Source: Mycolicibacterium aromaticivorans JS19b1 = JCM 16368 (GTDB lineage Bacteria > Actinomycetota > Actinomycetes > Mycobacteriales > Mycobacteriaceae). Taken from it: a DNA stretch of 64,000 nucleotides. A program made the translations under genes and the position numbers. Position 1 is the stretch's first letter. Every line of letters starts with the position of its first letter. Of the stretch, positions 53,635 through 61,773 are shown piece by piece. The DNA is taken from NCBI RefSeq assembly GCF_000559085.1, contig NZ_JALN02000001.1:992001-1056000 (forward strand). Reading direction: 5' to 3'. The notes under the pieces are model-generated. The model did not search any database and was not told the DNA's origin. It saw only the letters and a program-made list of their open reading frames with translations.

Positions 53635-53991
53635 TTAGAGCTTGTTCGCTCGCCGCAGGCGGTAGCTGGGGAGTTGCAGATAGCCGCGCACCCGGCGTAG
53701 TGCCCTAGGAGACAAGCTGAACTGGTTGGTATCGGCTAGTTCGGTAGCCATCGCCTGGTCAACCCGGATGGTGCCCATGCGGGCGATGTTGGCGAGGCGC
53801 GCGGCGATATCACCACGGAGCCGAACACGTCACCATCACGGTCAAGCACCGGCCCGGACGCTAGCCCGGCGCGCACGTGCGGCAGGGTGTCATCAGCAGT
53901 GAACATGTCGAGCAACTGCAAGGTGGCCTACGCCGCCGATACGGAATCACTGATCACGAAGAGGATTTCGTCGTCGAGGTTTCTGGATCAC
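53635..53991 (-). pseudogene. Class III adenylate cyclase C-terminal remnant with several lesions
   Basis: Minus-strand translation reads NLDDEILFVISDSVSAA, then a TAG stop, then ATLQLLDMFTADD, later PHVRAGLASGPVLDRDGDVF. After GSVV a one-base loss shifts the frame into IAARLANIARMGTIRVDQ, ending YRLRRANKL. This is the end of a cyclase domain (DE.LFV, VR.GLASGPVL..DGD.FG.VVN.AARLA). A further one-base insertion sits near 53985. At least two lesions make it non-functional. The 5' part is missing. Confidence 0.7.
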
Positions 53992-54129
53992 AAGGGTGAA
54001 ACGCTCGTGCCGCAAAGTAGGTTCCAGGTAAACACGAAGCAGCAGCGCGCCTTGCGCCGGCGCCCCCGTAACGCGCTCATGCGGAATTGGTGATCTGGTT
54101 GTCATCTAGTCCCGATAACGTTCCGATGC

Positions 54130-54330
54130 ATGAGGATCGTCTTGCCTGTGATCGCCGTGGTGCTGCTCGTCGGCGCGATTGCGGAATTCATGTGGTGGAT
54201 CCTTGCCGCGATCGTCGTGTACTGGCTCTACTGCGGCGGCCGGCGAGTCCTGCGCTGGTATCAGGCCCAAGCATTTGCCCTCAGACCTCGGCAAGCTGAG
54301 ATCCCAGGCTACGGAGTCTCGGCCTTCTGA
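54130..54330 (+). CDS. Small membrane protein (66 aa)
   Basis: Product begins MRIVLPVIAVVLLVGAIAEF with a second hydrophobic stretch WWILAAIVVYWLYCGG, then Arg/Trp-rich RRVLRWYQAQAF. It is typical of short actinobacterial membrane proteins; no named family. It follows the decayed region and precedes the palindrome at 54379. The coding call rests on the two helices and a plain ATG. Confidence 0.5.
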   Translation: MRIVLPVIAVVLLVGAIAEFMWWILAAIVVYWLYCGGRRVLRWYQAQAFALRPRQAEIPGYGVSAF

Positions 54331-54378
54331 GCTACGGGCCTGGCCGGTTTCCGCACGCAGGACATAAGGCTATGGCGT

Positions 54379-54396
54379 CAGCTGATCAATCAGCTG
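54379..54396. repeat. Near-perfect palindrome CAGCTGAT-CA-ATCAGCTG
   Basis: Eight-base arms with a two-base centre in the 183-base gap between two genes. On the minus strand it falls within a short coding-like remnant (VAAFTEQQLIDQLTP then stop) that may be the tail of a lost gene. It could act as a hairpin terminator for the minus-strand Coq4-like gene, whose stop is at 54514. Confidence 0.4.
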
Positions 54397-54513
54397 TTGC
54401 TCGGTGAACGCGGCCACACTGTTTAGGTTGCGCGCGGCGGTGCGGGCCCGTCAATAGGCCGAAGACACTCCCGACCACCCAGTGACCGACGCCGAGTCGG
54501 TGCGTATGGCTGC

Positions 54514-55650
54514 TCACTCATCTAAGTGGGGGCGGTCATCGATGGCGACATCGCTCACCTGCGGTGGCGGTGGCATGCCCGGGCGTTCGTAGTCACCGCG
54601 GCGCACATCGTCGTCGATGACGGCAGCGTCGGCCGCATCAAGCCGCGGAATGCCGTAACGCAGACGCAGGTCTACAACCTGCTCGGTGGCGACCGACCAG
54701 AGGTCCCAGTGCCCGGAGTAAAGATCTTCGGTGGTGGCCACACCGCGATCCCAGGCGACCCAGAGCTTCGCCAGATCAAGTCCAAGATGCACGTTTCCCT
54801 GATAATTATCCCGCCAGGACGGGTCGGCCGCGATCCGATCATGATCGCCGGCGTTCAGACCCTTATTGATGTCAATGCCCATGTGATAAATCAAAATCGT
54901 TGGAATGATATGACTTTCCATCAAATCGGTGTTGCCTCGCTTGGCGGCGCCGGTGAACGCCGCAACCAGGAGTTCCCCCTGCGCCGAGGTGCTGTAGCCG
55001 CTGAGCACATGCAGGCTGTCGTGGGGTGTTGCCCACGTCTCGTTAAGCGCCCGCGGGTCGCCGGGAAACGCGTATCCGTTGTCGCGATAATGCTCGAAAA
55101 AAGCGCGCCCGAGGCTTCCTGCCGGAAAATCTCTGAGCGCATCGTAGCGGGCGCGCAGCTGGGGATCCGCCCGATCGCCGCCGTACGGCAGGAACGGCCC
55201 GTACGGATCGTCGGGGATCCACGGCATCCCGGGGATGGTGGCGACGTTGTGGCGAATTTGGTCGAAGGCAGCCCATGCGATGTCGTTGGCCAGCAGCGCG
55301 GCCATAGCGGCGACGAAGTCCGCACGGACATCGAGGGCGGACGCATAGCGCCCCACCAGAGCGAGCTTGGCGTCTTCTATGACGCCATCATTGAGCGCCA
55401 TCACCGAGAGCATCCGGATCGCGTTGAGCCGCAGTCCTTCGCTCGACAGGATGTCACCCAGTTCGGTAGGCGTGATGGTCGGCAGCGCGTCCACGTCGAC
55501 ATCATCAGGCTGCCCGAACACGGTGTTGAAAGCGCTGCTGATACCGCGTGCGTCAGCCGCGGACAGCGGAAGCGTGTTATCGGCGCTGGCAACCGTTCGC
55601 ATCGCGCGCAACACCGCAATCGCTTCGGCAGGACTCGCGGCAACGAACAT
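54514..55650 (-). CDS. TerB-like N-domain fused to Coq4-like protein
   Basis: 378 residues. Residues about 8-120 are helical with TerB-like character (AIAVLRAMRTVASADNTLPL, later MALNDGVIEDAKLALVGRYA). Residues about 185-330 resemble Coq4: PHDSLHVLSGYSTSAQGE gives His210, Asp211, His214 and Glu226, an exact HDxxHx11E zinc motif. Coq4 acts in ubiquinone biosynthesis, yet mycobacteria use menaquinone, so another lipid is likely. The ATG at 55650 follows a GGAG site. It is probably monocistronic. Note the longer upstream frame is not supported. Confidence 0.65.
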   Translation of the reverse strand: MFVAASPAEAIAVLRAMRTVASADNTLPLSAADARGISSAFNTVFGQPDDVDVDALPTITPTELGDILSSEGLRLNAIRMLSVMALNDGVIEDAKLALVGRYASALDVRADFVAAMAALLANDIAWAAFDQIRHNVATIPGMPWIPDDPYGPFLPYGGDRADPQLRARYDALRDFPAGSLGRAFFEHYRDNGYAFPGDPRALNETWATPHDSLHVLSGYSTSAQGELLVAAFTGAAKRGNTDLMESHIIPTILIYHMGIDINKGLNAGDHDRIAADPSWRDNYQGNVHLGLDLAKLWVAWDRGVATTEDLYSGHWDLWSVATEQVVDLRLRYGIPRLDAADAAVIDDDVRRGDYERPGMPPPPQVSDVAIDDRPHLDE

Positions 55651-55794
55651 CAGAACTCCGATCCGACGGACGATTCTTGATCCGCAGCGCCCACTGATCC
55701 TTTGGGGAAGGCTTGTTGGAAACATACTGTAATTGCGGTGTGCCTGGCACTTGCTGCGTGATTCCCATGCAACCGCTGTGGGTTTCCTACGCCT

Positions 55795-55829
55795 TCGAGA
55801 GCCCGTCGACGGTCGAGAGCCCGTCGACG
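55795..55829. repeat. 18-base tandem duplication
   Basis: TCGAGAGCCCGTCGACGG is followed directly by a second copy (TCGAGAGCCCGTCGACG). It lies in the 456-base gap between the Coq4-like gene and the membrane protein at 56107; nothing else in this gap looks coding. Each copy contains GTCGAC. It is a simple slippage event or paired protein site. Confidence 0.6.
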
Positions 55830-56106
55830 TTGGCTTATTGTGACAGCAGATAGCGTTGCTGGACTTGATGATTGAGATCATATTGTTAGGCGCCTCGCGG
55901 CCCCGTACCGCGGAACCTGCACCTGTCCGTTGAGCGATGCCGTACCGAACAACGTTGACTTCGATGGGGTCCGGCTGTCAACCTCAGGCGGCCAGTTTGG
56001 GCGATGTATCAATAGTGTGGGCTGGAATCCCCGATCTGCTCGGGCACATTGGGTAGCGATATCCGCGAACGTAGATTGCCTCGGGGCCAGCGAGATGGAG
56101 ATAGCC

Positions 56107-56643
56107 ATGATGTGGTCGGCTTGGGACAGTCTGGCGGATTACGGCCCGCTGTTCACCCCTATCGCCGCGGGGATCGGTGCGGCCGTGCATGTTTGGCGTG
56201 TTCGCCCGTGTCCGCCCGGACGGCCCAGCGAGATCGTGCTGCTGTGGCTATTCGGCGGGGTGGTGGGGATAGGAGGGCTGGTGGTCACCATCTCGCACGT
56301 CTTCTTCGCCCAATCCACGGCTCAGCAGATCGGCTTTCCCGCCGGTAACCCGTTCCAATTCGAGGTCGGCATGGCCAATCTCGCCTTCGCGCTCCTGGGC
56401 CTCGCCTGCATCTGGATCCGCGAACGGTTCTGGGAGGCTACGGCTGCCGGTTTCGCTGTGTTCTACTGGGGTGCCGCAGTCGGCCACTTCATCGAGCTGT
56501 TCGGCCACGGTGACAACGCACCGTATAACGCCGGACCCATCCTCGTCACCGATGTCGGCTTACCCGCACTCATTCTCATTGCGCTGGCGAATCTGCGGCA
56601 CACACAGCGTCTGAGCGGGCGGACCGAAGACGACCAGCGGTGA
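56107..56643 (+). CDS. Membrane protein, DUF6790-like
   Basis: 178 residues with about five hydrophobic segments, beginning MMWSAWDSLADYGPLFTPIA. LWLFGGVVGIGGLVVTISHVFF is an early helix; AAVGHFIELFGHGDNAPYNAG is a conserved-looking loop. I chose the ATG at 56107, with GGAG 6-7 bases upstream; ATG 56095 and longer starts are weaker. The family name is from memory. It stands alone between gaps. Confidence 0.65.
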   Translation: MMWSAWDSLADYGPLFTPIAAGIGAAVHVWRVRPCPPGRPSEIVLLWLFGGVVGIGGLVVTISHVFFAQSTAQQIGFPAGNPFQFEVGMANLAFALLGLACIWIRERFWEATAAGFAVFYWGAAVGHFIELFGHGDNAPYNAGPILVTDVGLPALILIALANLRHTQRLSGRTEDDQR

Positions 56644-56853
56644 AGCAGAGCCCCCGCTGGATCAAGACGATGCTGGATCAAGACGATTCAGCAGGAGCTG
56701 GCAACCCCGCCCTCGCGGGCTGATCGTGCGCCACCGGCGGGCAATCGAATGAGGGCACCGGCTACAGTGCGCGACGCACCTCAGCCACCATGTCAACTCG
56801 CCCAGCTCGGCGAATTGCACGGTACGTCACGCGAACAAGAGGCGCCAGCACTG

Positions 56854-57003
56854 ATCACGGTGCCGGGTGACCGCGCGGGATGCCAGCACGCTCTTGAACG
56901 CTTGGTAGCGGGCGGTGCTGATTTGGTTGTCCTGCAACCGATTCGCGGCAGGGAAGAACAGCAGATCGCACACGCTAAGGCCCATCTGATTCGCAGGGTG
57001 TGA
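56854..57003 (+). pseudogene. C-terminal remnant of luciferase-like (LLM) flavin oxidoreductase
   Basis: LITVPGDRAGCQHALERLVA followed by GADLVVLQPI matches the closing segment of F420/FMN luciferase-like oxidoreductases (V.GDP..C...L..L...GAD.VVL.P). The preceding frame (56749-56853) shows no similarity and there is no complete barrel, so this is a fragment. An open frame with an ATG at 56749 exists but would give an 84-residue chimera. Confidence 0.5.
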
Positions 57004-57039
57004 CCCCCCGACCGTGAGCGGCCCGCCAGGCGGCGTCCG

Positions 57040-57297
57040 CTATTGCGCGCCGCGGAAATAAGGTTCGACCGTGCCGCTGAGCTTGACGACCATCGGATTT
57101 CCCCGGCGATCCTTAGCGGTAGGAACTTCAACACGCACCCAACCCTCGGTCACGTTGTATTCGTGGACGTTGGTTTTTTCAACGCCGTTGAATCGAATAC
57201 CGACGTCGCGCAGAAGCACTTCCTCGTCGTAGAAGGCGCTTCGCGGATCGATGGAGAGGTGATTCGGTGGAACCTCTGGGTTCGGGTCCTCGGACAT
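57040..57297 (-). CDS. DUF3297 family protein
   Basis: 85 residues beginning MSEDPNPEVPPNHLSIDPRS and ending VKLSGTVEPYFRGAQ. The core IGIRFNG-like segment (VGIRFNGVEKTNVHEYNVTE) and the start match the DUF3297 proteins, which are cytosolic with unknown role. I chose the ATG at 57297; in-frame ATGs at 57309 and upstream would add unrelated residues. Complete by length. Confidence 0.85.
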   Translation of the reverse strand: MSEDPNPEVPPNHLSIDPRSAFYDEEVLLRDVGIRFNGVEKTNVHEYNVTEGWVRVEVPTAKDRRGNPMVVKLSGTVEPYFRGAQ

Positions 57298-57721
57298 GAT
57301 GGCTTTCATTGAAGGCTGCATTCGATCTTGGATGTGGTTCTCAAGGAATCTACGCGACCCCGGGTTGGCCGGTCTCACGTAGGGGATGGCGGGCCGACTC
57401 CGGGGATCACGAACGGTGGCCCGTCAGGCGAGTCTCACTGCGCACTCGACGTCTGCAGCCACGAACTGGCCGCAAACACGGCACTTGATGACAGTGGAGA
57501 ACGTTGCCACAGCCTCAATCCGCTAGGGACCGGTGTGGCCCGTCAAGACGGTTGGCCGCCTGCGTCAACGCCACGACGGCGCCGTTCCGAGTTCGTCATC
57601 CGAGGTCAGGTGCGACCGAGCCAGCGGTACTCGGCAGCGAAGTTTCAGATGCAGTCAGTCGACAACGTCGATAGAACAACGTCCAAATCCCTCTGAGCAA
57701 CAGAAAGAATGCCATCATGCC
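57298..57721. other. Intergenic stretch with no recognisable gene
   Basis: 424 bases between the DUF3297 gene and the tRNA 3' fragment. Six-frame reading gives only short unrelated frames. No promoter, repeat or RNA signal stands out. It is probably the chromosomal flank of the proposed integration junction. Confidence 0.4.
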
Positions 57722-57753
57722 TGGTGGAGCTAAGGGGATTCGAACCCCTGACC
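57722..57753 (-). other. tRNA 3'-end fragment, likely attachment-site core
   Basis: On the minus strand the sequence contains the T-arm AGGGGTTCGAATCCCCT followed by TAGCTCCACCA, the 3' half of the acceptor and the CCA. It looks like a tRNA-Ala type (5' partner would be GGGGCTA). The D-arm, anticodon arm and 5' acceptor are missing in the 60 bases upstream. A truncated 3' end of this kind is the usual att core left by a tyrosine recombinase. Confidence 0.7.
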
Positions 57754-57962
57754 CCCACACTGCCAGGAGCGGGCAGAGTCCGTGACCAGGCACGATAGGT
57801 CGCAAGTTGTCGTGTAGGGGACGTCGTTGAGGCAGCAACTGTCGTCAGCGTTGTCGTCAAAACTGTCGTCACTCGCCTCGTAAAAGCGGTGCCACTAACG
57901 GGCCGCTCCCCATGCGGCCGTCCTGTCGCTGCGATCGGTTGTGTCAAGGGTGGCGAAGCCAC
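57754..57962 (-). pseudogene. Integrase-tail-like sequence reading into the tRNA fragment
   Basis: A minus-strand frame with TTVLTTTLTTVAASTTSPTR, then APGSVGVRGSNPLSSTR, where the last block is the translated tRNA T-arm. Such endings are common at the 3' end of tRNA-adjacent integrase or recombinase ORFs. No catalytic recombinase motifs are present, so at most a C-terminal leftover remains. The adjoining DNA has imperfect CGTCGTCA-type repeats (57830-57885). Confidence 0.35.
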
Positions 57963-58188
57963 GACGAAGTCGCGCCGAAGGCGCTCTTTACTCGGCCGAT
58001 CAGCGGGCCAGACACTTCGGAAATGGAGGGTGGCAGCCGACCAGCTGCGCGTCGCGACCGCCGCCGGGGTCTCGTGACAACAGGCGTCTCGGCGTCGGTG
58101 GGCAAAGGTCGGCTTACGGGGCGATTGCCGCTTCAGACCGCTGCTTATGGGCCCAGAAAAACGCTGGGTGAGCTCTTAGGCTCGATTG

Positions 58189-58563
58189 ATGGCTTCCTCA
58201 CCGCTTCCTTCCGGTGCTCGTAGCGGCCGTCCAGCCCGGTGGCGACGTTGGATGCTCGAGGGGCTGTACAGTTTCGACCGCCGCGCAATCGCAGACTGGA
58301 CAAGCCTGATGTCCAGCAACCTCCAGCGCCCTCAAGGCGCGGCGCCGACCGCGACCACCCGCTACATCGTGGACCTCATTCATTACACGACCGATCTCCG
58401 ATATGCAGCACGGGTGCTGGCGGCACACGGTCATCCAGCCGGCCGCGCCTCGCTGGCCGATGCCGCGCTTGACTTCAATTCAGCATTAGATGGGCTTTGC
58501 GCCGCCCGCGACAAACTGCTGAAAGTTGTTTCCGCTGAACAGGTTACCGACACCGACGGCTAG
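58189..58563 (+). CDS. Hypothetical protein (124 aa)
   Basis: Soluble, Arg/Ala-rich; residues 1-30 are basic, then a helical part (RYIVDLIHYTTDLRYAARVL, then ALDFNSALDGLCAARDKLLK). I do not recognise it. Starts at an ATG at 58189 (a TTG precedes it). It may be part of the mobile segment right of the tRNA fragment, but it has no clear phage domain. Coding support is moderate. Confidence 0.45.
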   Translation: MASSPLPSGARSGRPARWRRWMLEGLYSFDRRAIADWTSLMSSNLQRPQGAAPTATTRYIVDLIHYTTDLRYAARVLAAHGHPAGRASLADAALDFNSALDGLCAARDKLLKVVSAEQVTDTDG

Positions 58564-58781
58564 GCGAGGTCGCATCTAAGCGGCCCGTGTTACGTAGGAC
58601 CACGCGACCCCCGGGAAGCGGCGGTGGCACGTTTTCGCAGTTCAGCAGCAGTTGTAATGGTTTCAGGGCAGCTCGTGACATTGACGGACGCGCACGCCGT
58701 TCGGCATCGCGCAAGCCGTTTGGCCCCAAAGTGGTCCCAGCAGAGAACGGTGCCGCGAACAACCACGCTCGTGGTCAGGCG

Positions 58782-58800
58782 GGGCCCCTCTCAGGGGCCC
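58782..58800. terminator. GC hairpin GGGCCCCT-CTC-AGGGGCCC
   Basis: Perfect eight-pair stem with a three-base loop, 55 bases upstream of the TetR gene at 58856. A short CCTTTAT follows but there is no real T-run. It probably terminates transcription coming from the left before the TetR unit. The rest of the gap 58564-58855 shows no gene. Confidence 0.6.
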
Positions 58801-58855
58801 AGGAGTGCCTTTATCTGAGACAGATTAGAAACTCTGTTGCATAGTTGATCGCGTA

Positions 58856-59506
58856 GTGCTGAGTCGTGTGCATACTGATCACGTGGCGACAAAGTCATTG
58901 CGCTGGGGCGCGTCCGCTGCGGCGGATGGGAGATCAGGGCGCGACCGATTGCTCGACGCCGCTGAGCGCTGCCTTGAGGTGCAGGGTCTCGCAGGCACCA
59001 CTATGGAGGACATCGCCAGAAATGCCGGTGTGTCACGGGCGACGGTTTACCGGTACTTCGCGAGTCGCGAGGCCGTGATCTCTGGGGTCATCATTCGCGC
59101 CACCGAAGAATACCTACGCCGGATGGAACCGCGGTTGTCCGGCCATAGTGACTTAGGTTCTGCGATCGTTGATTTCATCGATCACACTGTGATTGCGGCC
59201 CGCCGAAGGCCCATCATCGGCGTCCTATTCGGCAGCGATCGTGAACTCGCGGGTGTGGGCCTTGCCGAGGGAACATCGACCATGCTTTTCGAACTCGTCA
59301 CCGAGTTTCTTCGGCCTCTCTTCGCGACGCACTGGAACCAGTTGGCGCCCGGGGTCTCCGTTGATGACGCCGCGGAATGGATACTTCGCACCGTGCTGAG
59401 TCTGCTCACCGTTCGTGGCCCAAGGGATCGAAGCAGAGACGGACTGCGCACCTATCTGCAACGTCTTCTTCTACCCGCAATCGTCTCTGGCCAAGACGCA
59501 ACGTGA
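58856..59506 (+). CDS. TetR family transcriptional regulator
   Basis: 216 residues, with the HTH at about 30-75 (GRDRLLDAAERCLEVQGLAG, then MEDIARNAGVSRATVYRYFASRE). The C-terminal ligand domain includes RPIIGVLFGSDRELAGVG. The start may be the GTG at 58856 or a GTG at 58883; neither has a strong ribosome site. It leads a same-strand run of thioesterase, hydrolase, DUF6188-like and MmpL genes. It may bind the shared operator found before the last two. Confidence 0.88.
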   Translation: MLSRVHTDHVATKSLRWGASAAADGRSGRDRLLDAAERCLEVQGLAGTTMEDIARNAGVSRATVYRYFASREAVISGVIIRATEEYLRRMEPRLSGHSDLGSAIVDFIDHTVIAARRRPIIGVLFGSDRELAGVGLAEGTSTMLFELVTEFLRPLFATHWNQLAPGVSVDDAAEWILRTVLSLLTVRGPRDRSRDGLRTYLQRLLLPAIVSGQDAT

Positions 59507-59564
59507 TGTAACAAGTCAGGCGTAGTGTCTCAAACACCAGCCCCCACACCGAGGAGAGGTGAAC

Positions 59565-60008
59565 ATGTCCGCGAACTTCGCCGCATTCGACGCGCAGGTC
59601 GCCAACCAGTTAAAAGGGGCGGCGTTGACGGCCGGCGGCCTGGCTGGCTACTTAGGATTTCGTCATACCGATTTCTTAGCGGGACGCCTCGTCGTCGAGA
59701 TGGACGCCCGGGACGACTTAAAGACGCCCTTCGGCTCGTTGCACGGTGGCTGTCTGTCGGCGCTCGTTGACCACTGTCTCGGCGTCGTGTTCTATCCCGT
59801 CATTCCTGCCGGATCCTGGGTTGCGACCACCGAATTCAAGCTGAACCTACTCCGACCGGTGTCCAGCGGCACGTGCGTCGCGGTAGCCGAGATCATCTCG
59901 CTCGGGAAGAGCAGCGGTGTCGCGAGAATCGATATTACCAACGACGGGCGGGCTGTGTGCGCTGCCCAGGGCACTGTGACTGTTGTGGGCCAGAAGGCGG
60001 CCTCGTGA
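59565..60008 (+). CDS. PaaI-type hotdog thioesterase
   Basis: 147 residues. The hotdog marker FGSLHGGCLSALVDHCLGVV places the catalytic region at about 64-83 and is followed by ATTEFKLNLLRPV. Such enzymes hydrolyse acyl-CoA thioesters. I chose the ATG at 59565 with GAGGAGAGG upstream over the GTG at 59559. Its stop TGA overlaps the next start (TGATG), so it is coupled with the hydrolase. Confidence 0.88.
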   Translation: MSANFAAFDAQVANQLKGAALTAGGLAGYLGFRHTDFLAGRLVVEMDARDDLKTPFGSLHGGCLSALVDHCLGVVFYPVIPAGSWVATTEFKLNLLRPVSSGTCVAVAEIISLGKSSGVARIDITNDGRAVCAAQGTVTVVGQKAAS

Positions 60009-60922
60009 TGTCCCCCGGGCTCGGCAGGCGGCGCAGGGTAAGACCTGTCCTCCAGCGAGTGCCCACCACCGACGGAGTCTCCTTGGCGGTCGACCTGTAT
60101 CCGTGCGCGAAGCCGCGGGCAGCCGTATTGCTGCTACACGGAGGAGGCCAAAGCCGTCATGCGTGGGATGCGACAGCGCAGCGCTTACACGCACGCGGCT
60201 ACCTCGCGGCGGCCTACGATGCGCGCGGACACGGGGATAGTGACTGGGACCCGGATGGCCGCTATGACCTTGATCGACTCGGCGGCGACCTGCTCGCGGT
60301 GCGTTCGCACGCGGCAGGTGGGCACCCTGTTGTGGCCATTGGAGCTTCCCTCGGCGGTCTGACGATCCTGGGCACTCACCTACTCGCATCACCTGACCTG
60401 TGGGACGCCGTGGTGCTGGTGGACATCACTCCACGCATGGAGATGCAGGGCGCACGGCGCGTCGTCGCATTCATGGCGGCGCACCCCGACGGTTTCGCCG
60501 ATCTTGAGTCTGCCGCCGAGGTTATCGCCGCGTACAACCCACACAGATCGAAGCCAAGCAGCCTCGACGGACTACGGAAGGTCTTGCAGCAGCGCGCCGA
60601 CGACCGTTGGGTATGGCGGTGGGATCCGGCCTTTGTGGCGTCGAATTTTGGCTTCCTGCAAGGTAATCCAGATGAGGGCGCAGCGGAGTTCGACCGGATG
60701 AGCATGGTGTTGATCGACGGCGCACGGCAGGTATCTGCTCCTACGCTTCTTGTGCGGGGGCTGTTGTCGGACGTGGTGTCGGAGGAGACAGTGAACGACT
60801 TCGTCGACCTCGTGCCGCACGCGCGCACGGTGGACGTGACCGACGCTGGTCACATGATCGCTGGAGACGACAACGACGCGTTCTCCGAAGCCGTCATCGA
60901 TTTCCTCGACGAGGTTGTCTAA
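60008..60922 (+). CDS. Alpha/beta hydrolase (epoxide-hydrolase/haloperoxidase-like)
   Basis: 304 residues. The oxyanion block is AAVLLLHGGGQSRHAWDA; the nucleophile elbow is VAIGASLGGLTILG with Ser; acid is in LLVRGLLSDVV; histidine is in VTDAGHMIAGDDN. It starts by TGATG overlap with the thioesterase, so both probably act on the same acyl or ester substrate. The exact reaction is unknown. Confidence 0.88.
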   Translation: MSPGLGRRRRVRPVLQRVPTTDGVSLAVDLYPCAKPRAAVLLLHGGGQSRHAWDATAQRLHARGYLAAAYDARGHGDSDWDPDGRYDLDRLGGDLLAVRSHAAGGHPVVAIGASLGGLTILGTHLLASPDLWDAVVLVDITPRMEMQGARRVVAFMAAHPDGFADLESAAEVIAAYNPHRSKPSSLDGLRKVLQQRADDRWVWRWDPAFVASNFGFLQGNPDEGAAEFDRMSMVLIDGARQVSAPTLLVRGLLSDVVSEETVNDFVDLVPHARTVDVTDAGHMIAGDDNDAFSEAVIDFLDEVV

Positions 60923-61277
60923 ATCGAGCTAGAGGGAGAGCTTGTCCCGGGCACGTTCAAGCTCGGCCGGGTCGTGGCATGCAGTCACCAGGACACGCGA
61001 CGCCCAGGGGCGCGTGCTGATGTAAGCGACGGTCGGCCAGGTCACGAGAATGCCGAACGCCAATAGCGCGGTCGCTGCGGGATCCGACAAGGAACGCACC
61101 CCTTGACGAATGGTCCCCAACGACTCGTTTGCTCGAAGTTGCCCGCCGTGCCCGTCGCAGCAAAATGCACAGCACCACCGCCGCACCCACGAGCTGCAAA
61201 ATAGGACCTTCTGGTATCGCTCCGATACTAGCAGTACCATAAATACAACACATCGGAGTGTTGAACAGGAGACCGAC
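60923..61277. other. 355-base gap with possible minus-strand remnant and promoter
   Basis: A minus-strand frame ending at 60929 gives SLSDPAATALLAFGILVTWP and further hydrophobic residues. An adjoining frame reads QLVGAAVVLCILLRRARR, so a small membrane gene split by a frameshift is possible, but neither half is identified. The right end is the promoter of the DUF6188-like gene and includes the operator at 61211. Confidence 0.3.
61211..61231. promoter_or_regulatory. Operator candidate, copy 1 (DUF6188-like gene)
   Basis: CTGGTATCGCTCCGATACTAG contains the perfect dyad GTATCG-CTC-CGATAC. Read on the minus strand it matches the site at 61774 in 16 of 18 core positions (TAGTATCGG-N-GC-N-ATACC). 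It ends 47 bases before the start of the DUF6188-like gene. A TetR-type regulator is implied. Confidence 0.65.
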
Positions 61278-61700
61278 ATGCATACGCAGTGGATCGAACA
61301 GCGCACCGTCCAGCGAGTTTCGTTGCGAGAAGGCCTGGTTCTGAGTCTCGACGACTACAACGAACTCGTCATCGCGCGGCCCATGAGGCTGACCTTGCCG
61401 GCGATCGGGTCGCATCCGTCCGAAGAAGTGCTTATCGATCCCGCCCGGGTGTCGGCTCAGGAGCGTCCACTACTCGATTTGGCCGGCGCAGTGTGCACAC
61501 GGGCCTGGTGCGATGACGAGGGGGCGCTGCATTTGGGCTTCTCCCGCGGGCATTGCATCGATGTCGATCCCGACAGCCACGAGACGGCGTGGGAGCTGTA
61601 CGGCAAACGGCATGGCTACATGGCTTGCCTCCCGCATGGACGTGTGCGCGTCGTTCGCCATGACCTGGTCGATGACGAAACTGACGGTGCTGCAAATTGA
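61278..61700 (+). CDS. DUF6188-like protein (140 aa)
   Basis: Product begins MHTQWIEQRTVQRVSLREGL and has LVLSLDDYNELVIARPMRLT, then LHLGFSRGHCIDVDPDSHET and AWELYGKRHGYMACLPHGRV. The layout matches a family I remember as DUF6188, common in mycobacteria and of unknown role. CAGGAGA precedes the ATG; longer frames upstream cross the operator. It shares an operator with the MmpL gene, so it likely works with that transporter. Confidence 0.75.
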   Translation: MHTQWIEQRTVQRVSLREGLVLSLDDYNELVIARPMRLTLPAIGSHPSEEVLIDPARVSAQERPLLDLAGAVCTRAWCDDEGALHLGFSRGHCIDVDPDSHETAWELYGKRHGYMACLPHGRVRVVRHDLVDDETDGAAN

Positions 61701-61773
61701 TTCGATGATTCGGAGCCGGGTTGCCGAGATAGCCGCCGTTTGCCCGGGGGTCGCGCGGGCAAATAGGAAACCG

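Noticed and set aside
57722..57797. Complete tRNA gene
   Set aside because: Only the T-arm and 3' acceptor are present; no D-arm, anticodon stem or matching 5' acceptor is found in the preceding 45 bases on the minus strand.
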